DNA of 64,000 nt from Stanieria cyanosphaera PCC 7437 (lineage in GTDB: Bacteria; Cyanobacteriota; Cyanobacteriia; Cyanobacteriales; Xenococcaceae), in assembly GCF_000317575.1 (NCBI RefSeq), contig NC_019748.1, positions 3,306,501-3,370,500 on the forward strand, in the 5' to 3' direction. Position numbers and translations under genes: made by a program. This document shows, piece by piece, positions 62,875 to 64,000 of the stretch. The notes under the pieces were generated by a model. That model was not told where the DNA came from. It saw only the letters and a list, made by a program, of their open reading frames with translations, and searched no databases. The stretch's first letter is position 1, and each line of letters begins with the position of its first letter.

Positions 62875-64000
62875 ATGGAGCGAATAGGAAAATTTCAAGG
62901 AGAGAAATTATTCCTCCAAGCTATATTTGAACGCTCCTTTGAAGCAATTACGATTATCGATCACCAAAATCGTCTGGTAGAAGTAAATTCTTCTGCTTGC
63001 GAGCTATTTGGTTTAACCAGAAAAGAATTGATTGGTAAATCACTGGTTAGCTTGTTTACCTCTCCTGTAGAGCAAAAATGTCAACAAAGTGCGTCTTCAA
63101 ATACTGTACTAAAAGGACTATTCCTTAACCAAGGAAAAACTATTAAAAAAGCCGACCAAAAGACCAAACAAAATCGATTGGAGGAACAAGTTTCTTCTGC
63201 TTGCCCTCTTGAAGAAGTTCAGTTTCGCCATCCCAATGGCATGATTAAAACGGTAGAATATAGCCGAGTTGAAGAGTTATTACCCAATTACAACTTATTG
63301 GTGTTTCGAGATGTGACCAATCTCAAGCGAGCAGAAGAAGAATTGCAACGACAACATCAACGAGTCAAGCTATTTTCCGAAGTTACCCTTAAAATTCGTC
63401 AATCGCTACAACTCAGAGAAATTCTTCAAACTGCTGTCAATGAAGTCCAAAGAATTCTGAAAGCAGACCGAGTTTTAATTTATCAAGTTTTGGCTAATGG
63501 TACAGGTAAACCAATTAGCGAAGCCGTTTTACCTGAATATGCGCCTATTTTAGGAATTGAATTTCCTGAAGAAGTATTTCCCAAAGATTATCAAGAACTA
63601 TACGCAGCAGGAAGAGTACAAGCGATCGCAAATGTTCACGATCCCCAGATGGGTTTGGCTGAATGTTTGGTCGACTTTATGGAGGAATGGAAAGTTCAAG
63701 CTAAATTAGTAGTACCCATTTTACAAAACTTTAAATCTCAACACGATCCTCTGTGGGGTTTATTAATTGCTCATCAGTGTCAAACAACCAGAACTTGGAC
63801 AGATTTTGAGTTGGAATTGATGCAACAGTTGGCAGATCAAATTGGAATTGCTTTATCTCAAGCAGAGTTACTCGAAAACCTAGAAGAATTGGTTACGGAA
63901 CGTACCGCTAAATTACAGGAAGTCAACAGTAATCTCCAACAAGAAATTAATGACCGTCTCGAAGCAGAAGCAGCCTTAAGACGCAGCGAAGAACAGTTAC
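62875..64000 (+). CDS. PAS-GAF sensor protein, N-terminal part (cut by window edge)
   Basis: The frame is open for 375 codons to the window end. An N-terminal PAS domain (FLQAIFERSFEAITIIDHQN, ELFGLTRKELIGKSL; core about 10-160) is followed by a phytochrome-type GAF (about 175-335: LREILQTAVNEVQRILKADR, then ECLVDFMEEWKVQAKLVVPI and WGLLIAHQC). Cys264 sits where bilin-binding GAFs have their cysteine, but the next residue is Leu rather than His, so bilin binding is doubtful. A coiled coil (ELVTERTAKLQEVNSNLQQE) leads to domains beyond the edge, probably PAS and histidine kinase. Confidence 0.88.
   Translation, partial: MERIGKFQGEKLFLQAIFERSFEAITIIDHQNRLVEVNSSACELFGLTRKELIGKSLVSLFTSPVEQKCQQSASSNTVLKGLFLNQGKTIKKADQKTKQNRLEEQVSSACPLEEVQFRHPNGMIKTVEYSRVEELLPNYNLLVFRDVTNLKRAEEELQRQHQRVKLFSEVTLKIRQSLQLREILQTAVNEVQRILKADRVLIYQVLANGTGKPISEAVLPEYAPILGIEFPEEVFPKDYQELYAAGRVQAIANVHDPQMGLAECLVDFMEEWKVQAKLVVPILQNFKSQHDPLWGLLIAHQCQTTRTWTDFELELMQQLADQIGIALSQAELLENLEELVTERTAKLQEVNSNLQQEINDRLEAEAALRRSEEQL

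Overview
The window is chromosomal DNA from an AT-rich cyanobacterium. This rests on a complete phycocyanin operon (cpcB, cpcA, two cpcC, cpcD) followed by pcyA, the cyanobacterial/plastid genes ycf46, ycf65 (PSRP-3), atpD and atpC, two group 2 sigma factors, a stand-alone OCP N-terminal homologue, and the very frequent octamer GCGATCGC (HIP1). The genus cannot be fixed from the sequence. Gene style and intergenic heptamer repeats fit unicellular or pleurocapsalean lineages such as Stanieria or Pleurocapsa, but that is inference.

Layout. 1-0.2 kb: the 5' end of a TnpB gene running off the left edge. 0.5-9 kb: small stress-type, membrane and hypothetical proteins around a transketolase of the shorter, animal-like type. 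9-14.7 kb: DUF2993, a GAF protein plus DUF3891 pair, an orphan HyuB and unknown small proteins. 14.7-27 kb: housekeeping genes (copper P-type ATPase, FHA protein, aminotransferase, dprA, rsmA, SH3 protein with ycf46, SDR, plsC, ribF, AllA-like). 27-37 kb: receiver protein, PhoD-like phosphatase divergent from DUF3616, DedA/TVP38, AI-2E family, DUF39, conserved unknown, TPR. 37-41 kb: atpD, atpC, ycf65, HAD hydrolase, mutT. 41-45 kb: DUF760, two sigma factors, phosphoglycerate-mutase-like protein, DUF1830. 45.8-55 kb: an SDR and a signalling block with two receiver-kinase hybrids, an Rcp1-like receiver, a large PAS kinase with an ethylene-receptor-type membrane sensor, a NarL-type regulator, a helical carotenoid protein and another receiver. 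55-58 kb: two DUF2294/MpsC paralogues and small membrane or acidic proteins. 58.6-62.7 kb: phycocyanin rod operon plus pcyA. 62.9 kb to the end: the N-terminal part of a PAS-GAF sensor.

How genes work together. CpcB and CpcA form the rod hexamers, the two CpcC proteins and CpcD link and cap them, and PcyA makes their phycocyanobilin, so rod protein and pigment synthesis are linked physically. The 46.7-54.2 kb block looks like a sensory module (ethylene/light-type kinase, receivers, DNA-binding regulator) beside a carotenoid-binding photoprotection protein. Two intergenic regions of the signalling and stress part carry a similar ATCTATCT-type palindrome that may be an operator.

Many intergenic spaces contain dispersed repeats: a family with TATAGC...GCTATA ends carrying heptamer arrays, short palindromes of the GTAGGGACAAT type, and two MITE-like inverted-repeat elements. 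No tRNA, rRNA or CRISPR array was recognised.
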